Of a stretch of DNA of 5,541 bases, positions 5,436 to 5,541 are shown piece after piece (the stretch's first letter is position 1; each line of letters starts with the position of its first letter). Source of the DNA: Acidisphaera sp035272265 (lineage in GTDB: Bacteria; Pseudomonadota; Alphaproteobacteria; Acetobacterales; Acetobacteraceae); contig DATEQV010000013.1 of the NCBI GenBank assembly GCA_035272265.1, positions 1 to 5,541 of the forward strand, written 5' to 3'. Position numbers and translations under genes: made by a program. Under the pieces are notes generated by a model. It was not told where the DNA came from and did no database searches. It was given only the letters and a program-made list of their open reading frames with translations.

Positions 5436-5541
5436 GTTCGCTGAATCGTGTTTTGGTAGGACCGACGCGCGAGATGCTGGGACGCTCCTATGGCCGGAGC
5501 TGGGGGGCTTGTGGCGCGGGGTATCTCACGTTGATCCGGTT
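5406..5541. mobile_element. Possible end of an inserted element disrupting the GNAT gene
   Basis: From about 5406 the sequence stops matching the GNAT gene, and to the window edge I recognise no protein. Local composition is less even than upstream, with AT-richer patches (GAAAATGTAT, GTGTTTTGG) and a G-run at 5502-5507. A small hairpin GCTCC-7 bases-GGAGC lies at 5484-5500. An open frame from GTG 5432 reaches the window edge (36 codons) but resembles no family I know. Abrupt loss of a conserved domain followed by foreign-looking DNA is the usual mark of an insertion sequence or other integration boundary. However, no terminal inverted repeat, target duplication or transposase can be confirmed here, because the other end lies outside the window. 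A deletion junction or assembly join would look the same. Confidence 0.35.

Noticed and set aside
5432..5541. Open frame from GTG 5432 to the window edge as a new gene start
   Set aside because: Only 36 codons, no recognisable motif, and it begins inside disrupted sequence; kept only as a note on the possible element.

Overview
The window is GC-rich, tightly packed bacterial DNA with the gene order ribD – ribE – ribBA – ribH – nusB – thiL. This conserved riboflavin/NusB/thiamine cluster is typical of Alphaproteobacteria. The sequence style (long N-terminus on RibH, a RibBA whose cyclohydrolase half has lost its cysteines, the form of ThiL) suggests Rhodospirillales or Acetobacteraceae, but that placement is inference.

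Layout. Bases 2-889 hold the last 295 codons of ribD; its start lies upstream of the window. ribE (889-1491), ribBA (1488-2609), ribH (2617-3099) and nusB (3099-3614) follow on the + strand, with start/stop overlaps of the TGATG or ATGA type at almost every junction, so translational coupling is likely. The ribBA/ribH junction departs from this: a 9-base direct repeat carrying ATG creates a four-codon mini-ORF between the two genes. Between nusB and thiL, where these genes are often adjacent, lies a minus-strand gene (3596-4159) for a small secreted protein with three DUF5648-like repeats. It overlaps the nusB 3' end by 19 bases and its start codon is 9 bases from the thiL start. thiL (4169-5143) then resumes on the + strand. 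Seven bases later a GNAT acetyltransferase gene begins (5151). It loses all family similarity just after its conserved SVAVSPE segment, before the acetyl-CoA-binding loop. The last ~135 bases look unrelated and may be the end of an inserted element.

How the genes work together. RibD, the DHBP synthase half of RibBA, RibH and RibE supply every riboflavin step except GTP cyclohydrolase II and the phosphatase step. The C-terminal half of RibBA lacks the zinc cysteines and catalytic motif of cyclohydrolase II, so a separate RibA must be encoded elsewhere. NusB is an rRNA antitermination factor, and ThiL makes thiamine diphosphate. The points most worth a second look are the antisense secreted-protein gene embedded in the operon, the mini-ORF at the ribH start, and the broken GNAT gene with its unexplained flank.
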